DNA of 64,000 nucleotides from Acidovorax sp. FHTAMBA (GCF_038958875.1 NZ_CP152407.1:441501-505500); one strand, 5' to 3'. Shown: positions 53,135 through 62,020, numbered from the stretch's first letter. Notes: a model not told the origin generated them from the sequence alone. Translations and numbers: made by a program.

Positions 53135-54447
53135 GCCAGCGACAGTTGCAAGTCCAGATCAACGGTCAGCTGATTGGCTCGCTGTTTGACCAGAACAACG
53201 TGTGGGGATTTCAATACGCTGAAAGCTGGCTGCAGCAGCCCAAGCCCTTCGCGCTGTCTCCGGCGCTGCCCCTCGGCCCCGAGGTTTTGCTGGACGGCGC
53301 CACGGTGCGGCCTGTCCAATGGTTTTTCGACAACCTGTTGCCCGAGGAACGGCTGCGCGAGGTCATCGGCAAAGAAGAGGGTGTTGAGGCAGCCGACGCA
53401 TTTGGCTTGCTGGAGCGGCTGGGGTCGGAGTCGGCAGGCGCCCTGGTGCTGCAGCCGCCGGGAGCCCCCGATGCGCCCCAGGGGGCTGTAGAGCTGACCC
53501 GAGAGGCGTTGTCTGCACGCATCCGCAACTTGCCAAGGGCGTCCCTCACCCACCAGGCCCCCAAGCGCATGTCGCTGGCCGGGGCTCAGCACAAGATGGT
53601 GGTGGTTTTTGACCCGGGCACCGGCCAGCTGATGGAGCCCCTGAAAGGCAGCCCATCCACCCACATCCTCAAGCCCAACTCCACCGCCGATGGATTCCCC
53701 CATTCCGTGGTGAATGAGCTTTTTACGATGCACCTGGCAGGTGCCTTGGGGCTCAAGGTGCCGAAGGTATCGCGCCTGTATGTCCCGGAGCCGGTTTACA
53801 TCATTGAGCGCTTCGACCGTAAGACGACATCAGGCGGGGAGATACAGCGTGTTCACGCGCTTGATGGCTGTCAGTCCCTCAACGAAATGGCTTACGCCAA
53901 GTACCGTAGCGCTACCTTCGACAAGCTGCTGCAGCTGATTGAACTGTGCCGCAACAGGGCCGCTGCGCGCCTGGACGTGTTTCGCTGGATCATGTTCAAC
54001 ACGCTCGTTGGCAACTCCGACTGCCACCTCAAAAACATCTCGTTCTTGATCGACGACGAGGGCACGCGCGTTGCGCCCTTCTACGACCTGCTGTGCACTG
54101 CCGTGTACCACACCAAATCCATGGCCAATGAGCAGGCTGTGTGGCCTGACGAAAAGCTGGCCATGCCCATCGTGGGGGCCCATTTCTTCAGCGGCGTGAC
54201 CCGCCCCAGGCTGATCGAAACAGGCGTCGCCCTGAAGCTCGGCAAGAAAACCGCTGAGCGGGAGATCAATACCATGGCGGGCAAGCTCGCCCAGGCCGCT
54301 GACAGCGTCATCCAGGCCATGGAGGCCGAACACGACAACTCGCCGCAAATGGGGCAAGCCCCGGCGGCCACGCGAGGCGCTGAAGCGCACCTGCTGAGGG
54401 CCATTCGGCATGTGGTCATCAAGGACATGCTCGCCTTGGTGCGCTGA
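53131..54447 (+). CDS. hipA: HipA-type Ser/Thr kinase toxin (second hipBA)
   Basis: A 438-residue HipA kinase. HipA_N part with RPVQWFFDNLLPEERLREVI, phosphate loop KRMSLAGAQHKMVVV, ATP-binding STHILKPN, YIIERFDR, catalytic LVGNSDCHLKNISFLI and metal site APFYDLLCTAVY. Catalytic Asp and Asn are intact. It differs strongly from the first HipA in the window, so the two are not recent duplicates. Translationally coupled to hipB by a 4-nt overlap. Confidence 0.92.
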   Translation: MSQRQLQVQINGQLIGSLFDQNNVWGFQYAESWLQQPKPFALSPALPLGPEVLLDGATVRPVQWFFDNLLPEERLREVIGKEEGVEAADAFGLLERLGSESAGALVLQPPGAPDAPQGAVELTREALSARIRNLPRASLTHQAPKRMSLAGAQHKMVVVFDPGTGQLMEPLKGSPSTHILKPNSTADGFPHSVVNELFTMHLAGALGLKVPKVSRLYVPEPVYIIERFDRKTTSGGEIQRVHALDGCQSLNEMAYAKYRSATFDKLLQLIELCRNRAAARLDVFRWIMFNTLVGNSDCHLKNISFLIDDEGTRVAPFYDLLCTAVYHTKSMANEQAVWPDEKLAMPIVGAHFFSGVTRPRLIETGVALKLGKKTAEREINTMAGKLAQAADSVIQAMEAEHDNSPQMGQAPAATRGAEAHLLRAIRHVVIKDMLALVR

Positions 54448-54686
54448 TCGGCAGGCAGTCGCTCTGCACAGCGAACTCCATCTGCTACGGAAAATTTAGG
54501 CAGAACTGATGCTTACGCCCGCACGGCAGGCCCGATAGCATAGCGCCAAGTTTTCAGATCATTTGCCCAATGTGTCGATGTGAGATTCGACGATGGCTTG
54601 AACACGATGAAGCTGCCGACGCAGCGTTTTGAGGCCGCGCACTTCACCCGCGATAGTGCCAACTAACAGCCAGGAAAATCTCAAAG

Positions 54687-54848
54687 ATGGATTGGGTCCC
54701 GATAGTCTTCATTGTGTTCAAGGTGGCCGTGTTCGGCACCGGCATGTTCTTCGCCATCAAGTGGCACTACGACCAGGGGAAGAAGGCGAAAGAAGAAGCC
54801 AGCAGATCGCCAGTGCTGGCTGAACGCACACCGGGCGCATCGGAGTAG
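54687..54848 (+). CDS. Small single-pass membrane protein, 53 aa
   Basis: ATG 54687 with AGGAAA about 10 nt ahead; stops at TAG 54846-54848. MDWVPIVFIVFKVAVFGTGMFFAIKWHYDQ forms one membrane helix with a short periplasmic start. The tail is strongly charged (GKKAKEEASRS...). The pattern of hydrophobic helix then Lys/Glu tail is typical of genuine small membrane proteins. Function unknown. Confidence 0.6.
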   Translation: MDWVPIVFIVFKVAVFGTGMFFAIKWHYDQGKKAKEEASRSPVLAERTPGASE

Positions 54849-54963
54849 GTGGCTGATTTCCTGCGACAGCCTGCGGACCATCAGACTTCTACCTACCTGT
54901 ATCGCGCTATGGTGGCCTGCAATCAAAGCGGCGACAGCACAGCGGCCTGGAGCGGTTGGCGGA

Positions 54964-55190
54964 CTAGCTGGCGGGCAGCTTGCTGTTGACCACCTTGGCC
55001 CTCGCGCTGCGAGCCTTCGCCGTTACGCCGTTGGACACCTTGCCTTGTTCCACCCAAGCCACCAGCGGGGCCAGCATGTCGAACTGGTCGGTGGCGGGGC
55101 CGCCGGAACAGCGGTTCATGCCGGGCACCAGGAACAGGCGCGCAAACGCACCGACGTTGATGGTGTGGTGGGCCAGCTGGCCTGCTTGCC
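54964..55190 (-). pseudogene. Remnant of a tannase/feruloyl esterase gene (C-terminal end only)
   Basis: Minus-strand frame encoding TINVGAFARLFLVPGMNRCSGGPATDQFDMLAPLVAWVEQ, which matches the C-terminal catalytic-His region (PGMxHC-GGP...DW/QWVE) of the tannase/feruloyl esterase family, but the His of PGMNHC reads Arg here. The upstream 450 or so residues are absent; sequence before it is non-homologous and then a dispersed repeat. A relic of an esterase that fits the neighbouring ferulate genes. Confidence 0.78.
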
Positions 55191-55215
55191 GGGCTGTGGG
55201 TGCACAGGGTGCAAT

Positions 55216-55275
55216 GATTGCTATTGAATAGATAGCTGATCGCGCTGATCCATCAGGCGCTAGCGGCCTCTTTGG
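55216..55275 (+). repeat. Dispersed palindromic intergenic repeat, copy 10
   Basis: Forward copy (gatagctgatcgcgctgatccatcaggcgctagcggcc). It overlaps the 3' end of the acyl-CoA dehydrogenase gene, supplying its stop codon at 55253-55255. Confidence 0.8.
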
Positions 55276-56971
55276 TTCTAAATTCAAGCGCCTGTGCAAT
55301 GCCCCGGCGCAGGATGCCCGTGCGCAGGTCGAATTCGGGTAGCACCCACTGCGCAAAGGCCTGGGCTGGTGCGCTCCAGCGGTCGGGCGCGGTGTTGGGC
55401 GCGGTGCGGTGGGCGGCGCTGATCTGGGCCCAGGCCCATTCCAGCAGCACCAGCGCCACGGCGCGCAGGTAGTCGTCGGCCACCCAGTAGGGCAGCTCGG
55501 GGTCGGTCTGGGCGGCGATCGCCAGGGTCTGTGTGATCTCCACCAGCGCATGGCGGCGTGCACTGGCAGCCGGGCTGGGCGCTGCGCCGGGCAGGCTGCC
55601 CAGCAGGGCGCCCAGGCCATGGCCGCCATCGGCCAGCACCTTGCGCACCAGCAGGTCGATGGCCTGGATCTCGTTCGTGCCCTCGTAGATCATGGCCACG
55701 CGCGCGTCGCGGACGATCTGCTCGATGCCCCATTCGCGCACGTAGCCGTGGCCGCCAAACACCTGCAGGCAGGCGCTGGCGCCGTGGAAGCCTTCGGTTG
55801 TGAGCGCGGCCTTGAGCACGGGCGTAGCGAGCGCGCACCAGCGTTGCGCAGCAGCGCGCTCGGCCGTGTCGGGGTGGTGCTTGGCCACGTCCAGTTGCAG
55901 GGCCGTGTGGTAAGTCAGTACGCGCCCGCCGTCGATCCAGGCGCGCTGCGTGTGCAGGATGCGGCGGATGGCGGGGTGGTCTTGAATGAGGCTGGTGTCC
56001 TTGGCGCCGGGGGCGCGCATCTGGCGGCGCTCTGCGGCGTAGGCACTGGCTTTTTGCCACGCGGCCTCCAGCAGGCCGATGCCTTGCAGGCCCACGTGAA
56101 GGCGTGCGGCGTTCATCATCACGAACATGGCGTTGAGGCCCTTGTTCGCCTCACCCACCAGCCAGCCGGTGGCGTCGTCAAAGCGCATTACGCAGGTGGG
56201 GCTGCCGTGCAGGCCCATCTTTTCTTCGATGCGCTCGCAGACCACGGCGTTGTGGCTTCCATCTTGAAGAATCTTGGGCACCAGGAATAGCGACAGGCCC
56301 TTGGGCCCCGCCGGTGCATCGGGCAGGCGCGCCAGCACCAGGTGGACGATGTTGTCCGTCAGGTCGTGCTCACCGCCGGAGATGAATATCTTGCTGCCGT
56401 TCACCCGCGCGCTGCCATCGGGCTGCGGCACTCCGCGGGTGCGCACCAGGCCCAGGTCGCTGCCGGCGTGGGCTTCGGTGAGGCACATGGTGGCCAGCCA
56501 TTCGCCGGTGGCGACCTTCTCCAGGTACTGCGCCTTCAGCGCATCGCTGGCGTGGTGCCTGATGCATTCGTACGCGCCGTGCAGCAGGCCGGGCGCCATG
56601 GTCCAGCCGTGGTTGGCACCGGCCAGCCATTCGTACAGCACGCATTCCAGCACGGCGGGCAGGCCCTGGCCGCCGTCCTCCGGCGCGCAGGCCAGCGCGG
56701 GCCAGCCGCCTTGCCAGAAGGCTTGGTAGGCATCGCGAAAGCCCGGCGGCGTGTGCACCTGGCCTGCGTCAAAGCGGCAGCCCACCTCGTCGCCTGTGCG
56801 CTGCAGCGGGGCCACGGCAGTGTCTACAAACCTGGCGGCTTCGGCCAGCACCTGGGCGGCCAGGTCGGCATCGGTGTCGGCAAACGGCGCCAGCGCCTGC
56901 CACTGCGCGGGGGCCTGCAGCACGTTGTTCAGCAAAAACTGGATGTCGGCGAGTGACTGGCGTGCGGGCAT
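55253..56971 (-). CDS. Acyl-CoA dehydrogenase (long DmdC/AcdA-like form)
   Basis: A 572-residue FAD enzyme oxidising an acyl-CoA. Substrate/FAD region MCLTEAHAGSDLGLVRT and FISGGEHDLTDNIVH, then VFGGHGYVREWGIEQIVRDARVAMIYEGTNEIQ containing the catalytic Glu, and a C-terminal alpha domain of about 120 residues. The length matches the 3-methylmercaptopropionyl-CoA dehydrogenase-like branch. ATG 56971 (MPARQSLADIQFLL) taken by homology; the open frame extends far upstream but through repeats. May act on a dihydro-hydroxycinnamoyl-CoA, inferred only from neighbours. Confidence 0.9.
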   Translation of the reverse strand: MPARQSLADIQFLLNNVLQAPAQWQALAPFADTDADLAAQVLAEAARFVDTAVAPLQRTGDEVGCRFDAGQVHTPPGFRDAYQAFWQGGWPALACAPEDGGQGLPAVLECVLYEWLAGANHGWTMAPGLLHGAYECIRHHASDALKAQYLEKVATGEWLATMCLTEAHAGSDLGLVRTRGVPQPDGSARVNGSKIFISGGEHDLTDNIVHLVLARLPDAPAGPKGLSLFLVPKILQDGSHNAVVCERIEEKMGLHGSPTCVMRFDDATGWLVGEANKGLNAMFVMMNAARLHVGLQGIGLLEAAWQKASAYAAERRQMRAPGAKDTSLIQDHPAIRRILHTQRAWIDGGRVLTYHTALQLDVAKHHPDTAERAAAQRWCALATPVLKAALTTEGFHGASACLQVFGGHGYVREWGIEQIVRDARVAMIYEGTNEIQAIDLLVRKVLADGGHGLGALLGSLPGAAPSPAASARRHALVEITQTLAIAAQTDPELPYWVADDYLRAVALVLLEWAWAQISAAHRTAPNTAPDRWSAPAQAFAQWVLPEFDLRTGILRRGIAQALEFRTKEAASA

Positions 56972-56983
56972 GATTGCTCTTAA

Positions 56984-57042
56984 TGTGATAGCTGCTAGCG
57001 CATGATGGATAAGCGCTGGAGGCTGTTTTGATTGAATTTTTG
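56984..57042 (+). repeat. Dispersed palindromic intergenic repeat, copy 11
   Basis: Forward copy: gatagctgctagcgcatgatggataagcgctggaggctgttttga. Confidence 0.85.
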
Positions 57043-57117
57043 AGCTGAGTCGGCGGGCCGCTCGCCTTCGGCCCGAACGGGTGATGGGGTTCGCGTTAAA
57101 AGCGCTGCCACGCCTGT

Positions 57118-57247
57118 GTCCGTGGATACCGGCGCGCCCCAAAGCGAGGGCCGCCGCGCAAGGGCCGCCCTGCCGCGCTGGCGGCGTCCCCCCTCCCACG
57201 CGCCAGCGTGAGAGAGGGGGTGAAGGCGCGCAGCGCCTCAGGGGGGT
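57118..57247 (-). repeat. C-rich dispersed repeat family B, copy 4
   Basis: Reverse copy with gcggcgtcccccctcccac...gtgagagagggggtgaaggcgcgcagcgcctcagggggg, next to the Bug gene stop codon. Confidence 0.65.
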
Positions 57248-57252
57248 GACCC

Positions 57253-58245
57253 TCAGCTTTCCGAAGTGAACCCGATCTGCTTGACCAGCGGACCCCAGCG
57301 TTCGAACTCGGCCTTCTGGTCGGCCAGCATTTCCTGCGGGGTGCTGCCGTGCGCCACCAGGCCCACGATGCCCAGCGCATCGATCACGGTCTTGTCCTTG
57401 AGGGCGGCCGTGATGGCTGCGTTGGCGCTGGCCAGTGTGGCGGCCGGGGTCTTGGCCGGGGCGTAGAAGCCGAACCACTCCTCGGAGGTCACATCGGGGT
57501 AGCCCAGCTCGGTGAAGGTGGGCACATCCGGCAGGTAGGGCGAACGCTTCTTGCCCGACGAGGCCAGCACGCGCACGCGGCCGGTTTTCATGTACTGCAG
57601 GTAGTCGCCGCTGGGGTTCATGGCGGCAGCGATCTGGCCGCCCACCAGGTCGGTGATGCTGGGCACGGTGCCACGGTAGGGCACGTGCTTGAGGTCCACA
57701 TTGGCGCGGATGCCGAGCAGGGCGCCCAGCAGGTGGGGCATGGTGCCCGCGCCGGGCGTGCCGTACATGGCCTTGTCGGGGTTGGCCTTGGCCCACTTCA
57801 GGAAGTCCGCCAGCGTTTTCACTTCAGCGGGCACGGCAGGCCCCACCGCCAGGCCGTGGTGCATGATCGCGCCGATGGAAACGGGCGTGACTTCCTCCGG
57901 CTTGTAGCTGAGCTTGGGGTAGATGTGGGGGTACACCGCCAGGGCCGACACGGGCGCCAGCGTCAGCACCGAGCCATCGGCCGCAGAGTTTTTCAGCGTT
58001 TCCACCGCAATGCGGCCGCCGGCGCCGGGCTTGTTCTCCACAAAGCCGGGATTCTTGCTGTAGGCCGTTCCGCCCAGCTTCTCGGCCACGCGGCGCGCCA
58101 CGCTGTCGCCTGCGCTGCCGGCGGGAAAGCCATACATGATCTTGACCTGGTCCAGTGCCTGGGCAAATGTGGTCAGGGGGTAGAACGCCCCGAGGGCCGC
58201 GGCCGAGCCGAGGGTTTGTACAAAGTGGCGTCGGGTGCTGGTCAT
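57253..58245 (-). CDS. Tripartite tricarboxylate transporter substrate-binding protein (Bug/TctC)
   Basis: A 330-residue periplasmic binding protein. Signal MTSTRRHFVQTLGSAAALGAFYPLTTFAQA has a twin-arginine look. Family features are IMYGFPAGSAGDSVARRVAEKL, ENKPGAGGRIAVETL, GTPGAGTMPHLLGALL and VPYRGTVPSITDLVGGQI. No TctA/TctB membrane subunits nearby, common for this expanded family in Burkholderiales. Within the hydroxycinnamate cluster, so an aromatic acid ligand is plausible. Confidence 0.92.
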   Translation of the reverse strand: MTSTRRHFVQTLGSAAALGAFYPLTTFAQALDQVKIMYGFPAGSAGDSVARRVAEKLGGTAYSKNPGFVENKPGAGGRIAVETLKNSAADGSVLTLAPVSALAVYPHIYPKLSYKPEEVTPVSIGAIMHHGLAVGPAVPAEVKTLADFLKWAKANPDKAMYGTPGAGTMPHLLGALLGIRANVDLKHVPYRGTVPSITDLVGGQIAAAMNPSGDYLQYMKTGRVRVLASSGKKRSPYLPDVPTFTELGYPDVTSEEWFGFYAPAKTPAATLASANAAITAALKDKTVIDALGIVGLVAHGSTPQEMLADQKAEFERWGPLVKQIGFTSES

Positions 58246-58316
58246 GGCAGTTGTCTCCTGGTGGTTTTTTGATGCGCGATGGCGGGGAAAGGGAAAAACG
58301 GAAAAGGCGGGATCGG

Positions 58317-59102
58317 TCAGCGCGGCGCCATGCGCAGGGCGCCGTCCAGGCGGATGACTTCGCCGTTCAAGTGCCCGTTGGTGACGATGTGGCAGGCCAG
58401 CTCGGCAAACTCTTCGGGCTTGCCCAGGCGTGGCGGAAAAGGGATGCTGGCCGCCAGCGACTGCTGCACGGCTTCGGGCAGCTCTTTCATCAGCGGCGTG
58501 GCAAACAGGCCGGGTGCCACGGTGCACACGCGAATGGCGTGCTGCGCCAGGTCGCGCGCCATGGGCAGCGTCATGCCGGCCAGGCCCGCTTTGGATGCGC
58601 TGTAGGCCTGCTGGCCCACCTGGCCGTCAAAGGCCGCAACCGAGGCGGTGAACATCATCACGCCGCGTTCGCCGTTGTCCAGCACGGGCAGCTTGGCGCA
58701 CGCTGCAGCAAACAAACGGCTAACGTTGTAGCTGCCGATGAGGTTGATGTTGACCACGCGCACAAAGTCTTCCAGCGGCGCAGCGCTGCCGTCGCGCTGC
58801 ACCACGCGCTTGGCGCTGCCGATGCCGGCCACGTTCATCAGGATGCGGGCGGGGCCGTGGGCGGCGGCTGCCCGGTCGATGGCGGCGGTCACGCTGGCCG
58901 CATCGGTGATGTCGCAGGCGCAGGCCACGGCGCTGCCTGCGCCGAATTCGGTGTTGATGGCTGTCGCCACTTTTTCAGCCAGCTCGGCATTGCGGTCGAG
59001 CACGGCCACATTGGCGCCCCGGCAGGCCAGTTCGCGTGCGGTGGCCTCGCCGAGGCCCGATGCGCCACCCGTCACGAGGGCGGCTTGTCCTTGAATCTGC
59101 AT
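58317..59102 (-). CDS. SDR-family 3-hydroxyacyl-CoA dehydrogenase
   Basis: A 261-residue short-chain dehydrogenase of the HSD17B10-like type. Cofactor motif TGGASGLGEAT, Asp at the end of strand 2 (VAVLDRNAELA) suggesting NAD, NVAGIG, and catalytic AYSASKAGLAGM. In Agrobacterium fabrum a similar SDR oxidises the 3-hydroxy-3-arylpropionyl-CoA in the beta-oxidative hydroxycinnamate pathway, and the neighbours here match that set. Start at 59102 (MQIQGQAALVTGG). Confidence 0.9.
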   Translation of the reverse strand: MQIQGQAALVTGGASGLGEATARELACRGANVAVLDRNAELAEKVATAINTEFGAGSAVACACDITDAASVTAAIDRAAAAHGPARILMNVAGIGSAKRVVQRDGSAAPLEDFVRVVNINLIGSYNVSRLFAAACAKLPVLDNGERGVMMFTASVAAFDGQVGQQAYSASKAGLAGMTLPMARDLAQHAIRVCTVAPGLFATPLMKELPEAVQQSLAASIPFPPRLGKPEEFAELACHIVTNGHLNGEVIRLDGALRMAPR

Positions 59103-59124
59103 GGTGGAATCCTGGTGGTGGCGC

Positions 59125-61020
59125 TCAGGCGCCGGGTTTGAGGATGTGGGGGGCGGTGTCGTCGTGCAGGGCCTGCACCAGCGCATCGCGGTGCTTGAGC
59201 ACGGCGCGCTGGTTGACGGAGCCCTTGTCGGTGATCTCGCCCTTGTCGATGGAGGGCGGCTCGGCCATCAGCAGCGCGCGCGCCACGCGGCTGGCGCTGC
59301 CGGTGGATTCGCGGGCCATCTGGTCCAGCACCGCCTCGATGCGCTGGCGCACGGCGGGGTGGGCCACCACGTCGGCCAGGGGCGCGTCGGGGCCGAGGCC
59401 TGCAGCCTCCGCCACGGCGCGGCAGGCGGGGGAGGGGAACAGCAGGGCGCCCACTTCCTTCATGTTCAGGCCGGTCAGCACCACGTCCTGGATGTAGGGC
59501 GCGCCCGCCACGATGATCTTGGCGCGCATGGGGCCCACGCTCACGAAGGTGCCGGTGGAGAGCTTGAAGTCTTCGGCAATGCGGCCGTCAAACGCCAGTC
59601 CCCGGTGGATGTTGTTCTCGTCGATCCACTTCACGGCGTCGCCGGTGCACAGGTAGCCTTCGTCGTCAAACGCATCGCGCGTGGCAGCGTCGGAGCGCCA
59701 GTAGCCGGGCGTCACGTTGGGGCCGCGGTAGCGCACCTCGGTCTTGCCATCCACCTCCACCAGCTTGAGCACCATGCCGGGCACGGGCGCGCCGATGTGG
59801 CCGGAGCGCACGTCGGGGCTGTTGCAGAACATGGCCGAGGGGGCGGATTCCGTCATGCCCAGGCCCGTGCACATCACGATGCGCTCGCCAATGGCGGCCT
59901 CTTGCGTGGCGTGCAGGCTGTCCCACACGGGCTGGGCCAGGCCGGCGCCGGAGTAGAAGAACAGGCGCACGCGCGACAGCAGGTTGGTGCGCAGCTGGGC
60001 GTCGGTCTTCATGGCCTCGGCAATCATTTCAAAGCCCGTGGGCACGTTGAAGTACACCGTGGGGGCGATCTCGCGCAGGTTGCGCAGCGTTTCGCCAATC
60101 AGTGCGGCCGTCGGCTTGCCGTCGTCGATGTACAGCGTGCCGCCATGCATCAGCGTGAGGCCGAAGTTGTGGTTGCTGCCGAAGGTGTGGTTCCACGGCA
60201 GCCAGTCCACCAGCACGGGCGGGGCCTCGGCCAGCACCGGCAGCGACAGCGTGATCTGCTGCAGGTTGGCACACCACATGCGCTGGGTGTTGATGACCGG
60301 CTTGGGCATCTTGGTGGAGCCGCTGGTGAACAGGAACTTCACGATGGTGCCGGGGCCGGTGGTGTGCATGGCTGCGTCCACCGCCGGGGTGGGGGCGGTG
60401 GCCTTAAGGCTGCTGAACGTGCCGGTGGTGCGGCCCGCGATGGCGCCCTGGGCCAGGATCACTTCCACATCGGCGGCCACCGTGGCGGTGATGGCGCGGC
60501 CGTAGCGCGCGCCGTCGGCCGCAAACACCAGGCCGGGCGTGAGCGTGTCGATGACGTGGCGCAGCTTGTCGTAGTCCTGGCTCACGGTGGCGTAGGCGGG
60601 CGACACGGGGCAGTAGGGCACACCGGCGTAGATGCAGCCCAGCGCCAGCAGCGCGTGTTCGATCGTGTTTTCACTCAGCACCACCACCGGGCGCTCTGCG
60701 CTCAGGCCGCGGTCCAGCAGCGCCTGGCCAATGCTGCGCGCGGCGTCGAGCGCCTGGGCGTAGGTCACGTGCTGCCAGTCACCGGTCTCGCCGCCACCGA
60801 GCTGCTCGCGCCGCGCCAGAAAGCTGCGGTCCGGCGTGGCCTCGGCCCAGTGCACCAGGTAGTCGGTCACACGCCGTGCGTAGGCGCCCAGGGGCAGGTC
60901 GGCCTGCAGGTAGCGCACGCCCGCTGCGCCGTCGCGCAGGCTGACGCGGGTGACGCCGAAGGTCACCGGGCGGTAGCGGGGCAGGGTGGACGAAGGGGGC
61001 GTGTGGGGCAGTGCGCTCAT
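59125..61020 (-). CDS. fcs: Feruloyl-CoA synthase (AMP-forming)
   Basis: A 631-residue ANL-superfamily CoA ligase. P-loop-like LFTSGSTKMPKPVINT, the middle motif VMCTGLGMTESAPS, the hinge region YLCTGDAVKWID...GLAFDGRIAEDFKLSTGTFVSVG. The EDFKLSTG form is typical of feruloyl-CoA synthases and their close kin. It would activate ferulate, p-coumarate or caffeate. Gap to the SDR gene is only 22 bp, so co-transcribed. Confidence 0.88.
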   Translation of the reverse strand: MSALPHTPPSSTLPRYRPVTFGVTRVSLRDGAAGVRYLQADLPLGAYARRVTDYLVHWAEATPDRSFLARREQLGGGETGDWQHVTYAQALDAARSIGQALLDRGLSAERPVVVLSENTIEHALLALGCIYAGVPYCPVSPAYATVSQDYDKLRHVIDTLTPGLVFAADGARYGRAITATVAADVEVILAQGAIAGRTTGTFSSLKATAPTPAVDAAMHTTGPGTIVKFLFTSGSTKMPKPVINTQRMWCANLQQITLSLPVLAEAPPVLVDWLPWNHTFGSNHNFGLTLMHGGTLYIDDGKPTAALIGETLRNLREIAPTVYFNVPTGFEMIAEAMKTDAQLRTNLLSRVRLFFYSGAGLAQPVWDSLHATQEAAIGERIVMCTGLGMTESAPSAMFCNSPDVRSGHIGAPVPGMVLKLVEVDGKTEVRYRGPNVTPGYWRSDAATRDAFDDEGYLCTGDAVKWIDENNIHRGLAFDGRIAEDFKLSTGTFVSVGPMRAKIIVAGAPYIQDVVLTGLNMKEVGALLFPSPACRAVAEAAGLGPDAPLADVVAHPAVRQRIEAVLDQMARESTGSASRVARALLMAEPPSIDKGEITDKGSVNQRAVLKHRDALVQALHDDTAPHILKPGA

Positions 61021-61080
61021 GGGGAATCCGGGGTGGTTGGGGCAGAGGGCTGCAGGCGGTTCGTATGGACCCGCGTCGAA

Positions 61081-61152
61081 TCCCTACAGGCCGTTCGGGC
61101 TGAGCTTGTCGAAGCCTGGTGCCGCGCTAGGGCAGGCTCAGCGTGAACGGGT
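61081..61152. repeat. ttcgggctgagc inverted repeat (family C), copy 2
   Basis: ggccgttcgggctgagcttgtcgaagcc facing ggcaggctcagcgtgaacgg between fcs and the crotonase gene. Confidence 0.65.
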
Positions 61153-61184
61153 TGAGGTGTTGAACGCAAGGGATACCTCGTCAC

Positions 61185-61970
61185 TCAGTCCTGCTTGCGG
61201 ACCTTGGCGGCGCGGCCTTCGAGGAAATCGGCCAGGCGCGCCTTGGCCTCGGGCGCACTCTGCGCAATGGCGGCCATCATGGCTTCGGTGAAGAAGCCCT
61301 GGTCGGCGGGCTGCTCGGCAATGCGGGGCAGGGCGTGCATCAGCGCGTAGTTGGTCAGCGGGGCGTTTTCTGCCACACGTTTGGCCAGCTCCAGGGCCTT
61401 CTCGAACGCCTTGCCTTCGGGCACGAGGTACTGCGCAAAGCCGACCTTTTCACCGTCCTGCGCGTTGTAGACGCGGCCGGTCAGCATCATGTCCGTCATG
61501 CGCGCGGCGCCAATCAGCTTGGGGATGCGCACCGCACCACCACCGCCCACAAAGATGCCACGCGAGCCTTCGGGCAGCGCGTAGAAGGTGGATTCGTCGG
61601 CCACGCGGATGTGGCAGGCACTGGCCAGCTCCAGCCCGCCGCCCACCACGGCGCCGTGCAGCGCTGCGATGACCGGCACGGGGCCGTACTGCACACGCTC
61701 CAATGCGGCATGCCACATGCGCGAGTGGTGCAGGCCCTGGCCGGCGTCGCGTTCTTTCAGCTCCGACAGGTCCAGCCCGGCGCAGAAATGGGGGCCGTCG
61801 CCATCGATGACAGCGGCGCGCACGGTGCTGGGCATTTTCTCGAACAGGTCGCGCAGCGCGAGGATCAGGCCGTCGTTCAGCGCGTTGCGCTTGGCCGCAC
61901 GGGTCAGGCGGATCACGGCCACTTCCTGCTGGTCGCCGGTGAGTTCGAAATGGATGTCTGGATGGGTCAT
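61185..61970 (-). CDS. ech: Crotonase-family hydroxycinnamoyl-CoA hydratase
   Basis: A 261-residue crotonase. Oxyanion-hole segments FCAGLDLSELKE and HGAVVGGGLELASACHIRVADESTFYALPEGSRGIFVGGGG are conserved. It would hydrate feruloyl- or coumaroyl-CoA; whether it also cleaves to the aldehyde is unclear, but the neighbouring dehydrogenase and hydrolase favour hydration only. Start at 61970 (MTHPDIHFEL) chosen; its promoter region contains the MarR-type palindrome. Confidence 0.87.
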   Translation of the reverse strand: MTHPDIHFELTGDQQEVAVIRLTRAAKRNALNDGLILALRDLFEKMPSTVRAAVIDGDGPHFCAGLDLSELKERDAGQGLHHSRMWHAALERVQYGPVPVIAALHGAVVGGGLELASACHIRVADESTFYALPEGSRGIFVGGGGAVRIPKLIGAARMTDMMLTGRVYNAQDGEKVGFAQYLVPEGKAFEKALELAKRVAENAPLTNYALMHALPRIAEQPADQGFFTEAMMAAIAQSAPEAKARLADFLEGRAAKVRKQD

Positions 61971-61987
61971 AGAGGCTTTCGTGTTGG

Positions 61988-62020
61988 TTGAATTGTGGTT
62001 ATAGTTCATAACCAATTCAA
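61988..62020. promoter_or_regulatory. MarR-type operator between crotonase and amidohydrolase genes
   Basis: Inverted repeat ttgaattg-t-ggttat-agttc-ataacc-aattcaa, one bulged base, between divergent genes and overlapping a probable tatagt -10. Likely target of the MarR regulator encoded at 63055. Confidence 0.75.

Noticed and set aside
56972..57796. N-terminal extension of the acyl-CoA dehydrogenase frame
   Set aside because: The upstream part crosses two repeats and is antisense-frame sequence of the Bug gene; homologues start at 56971.
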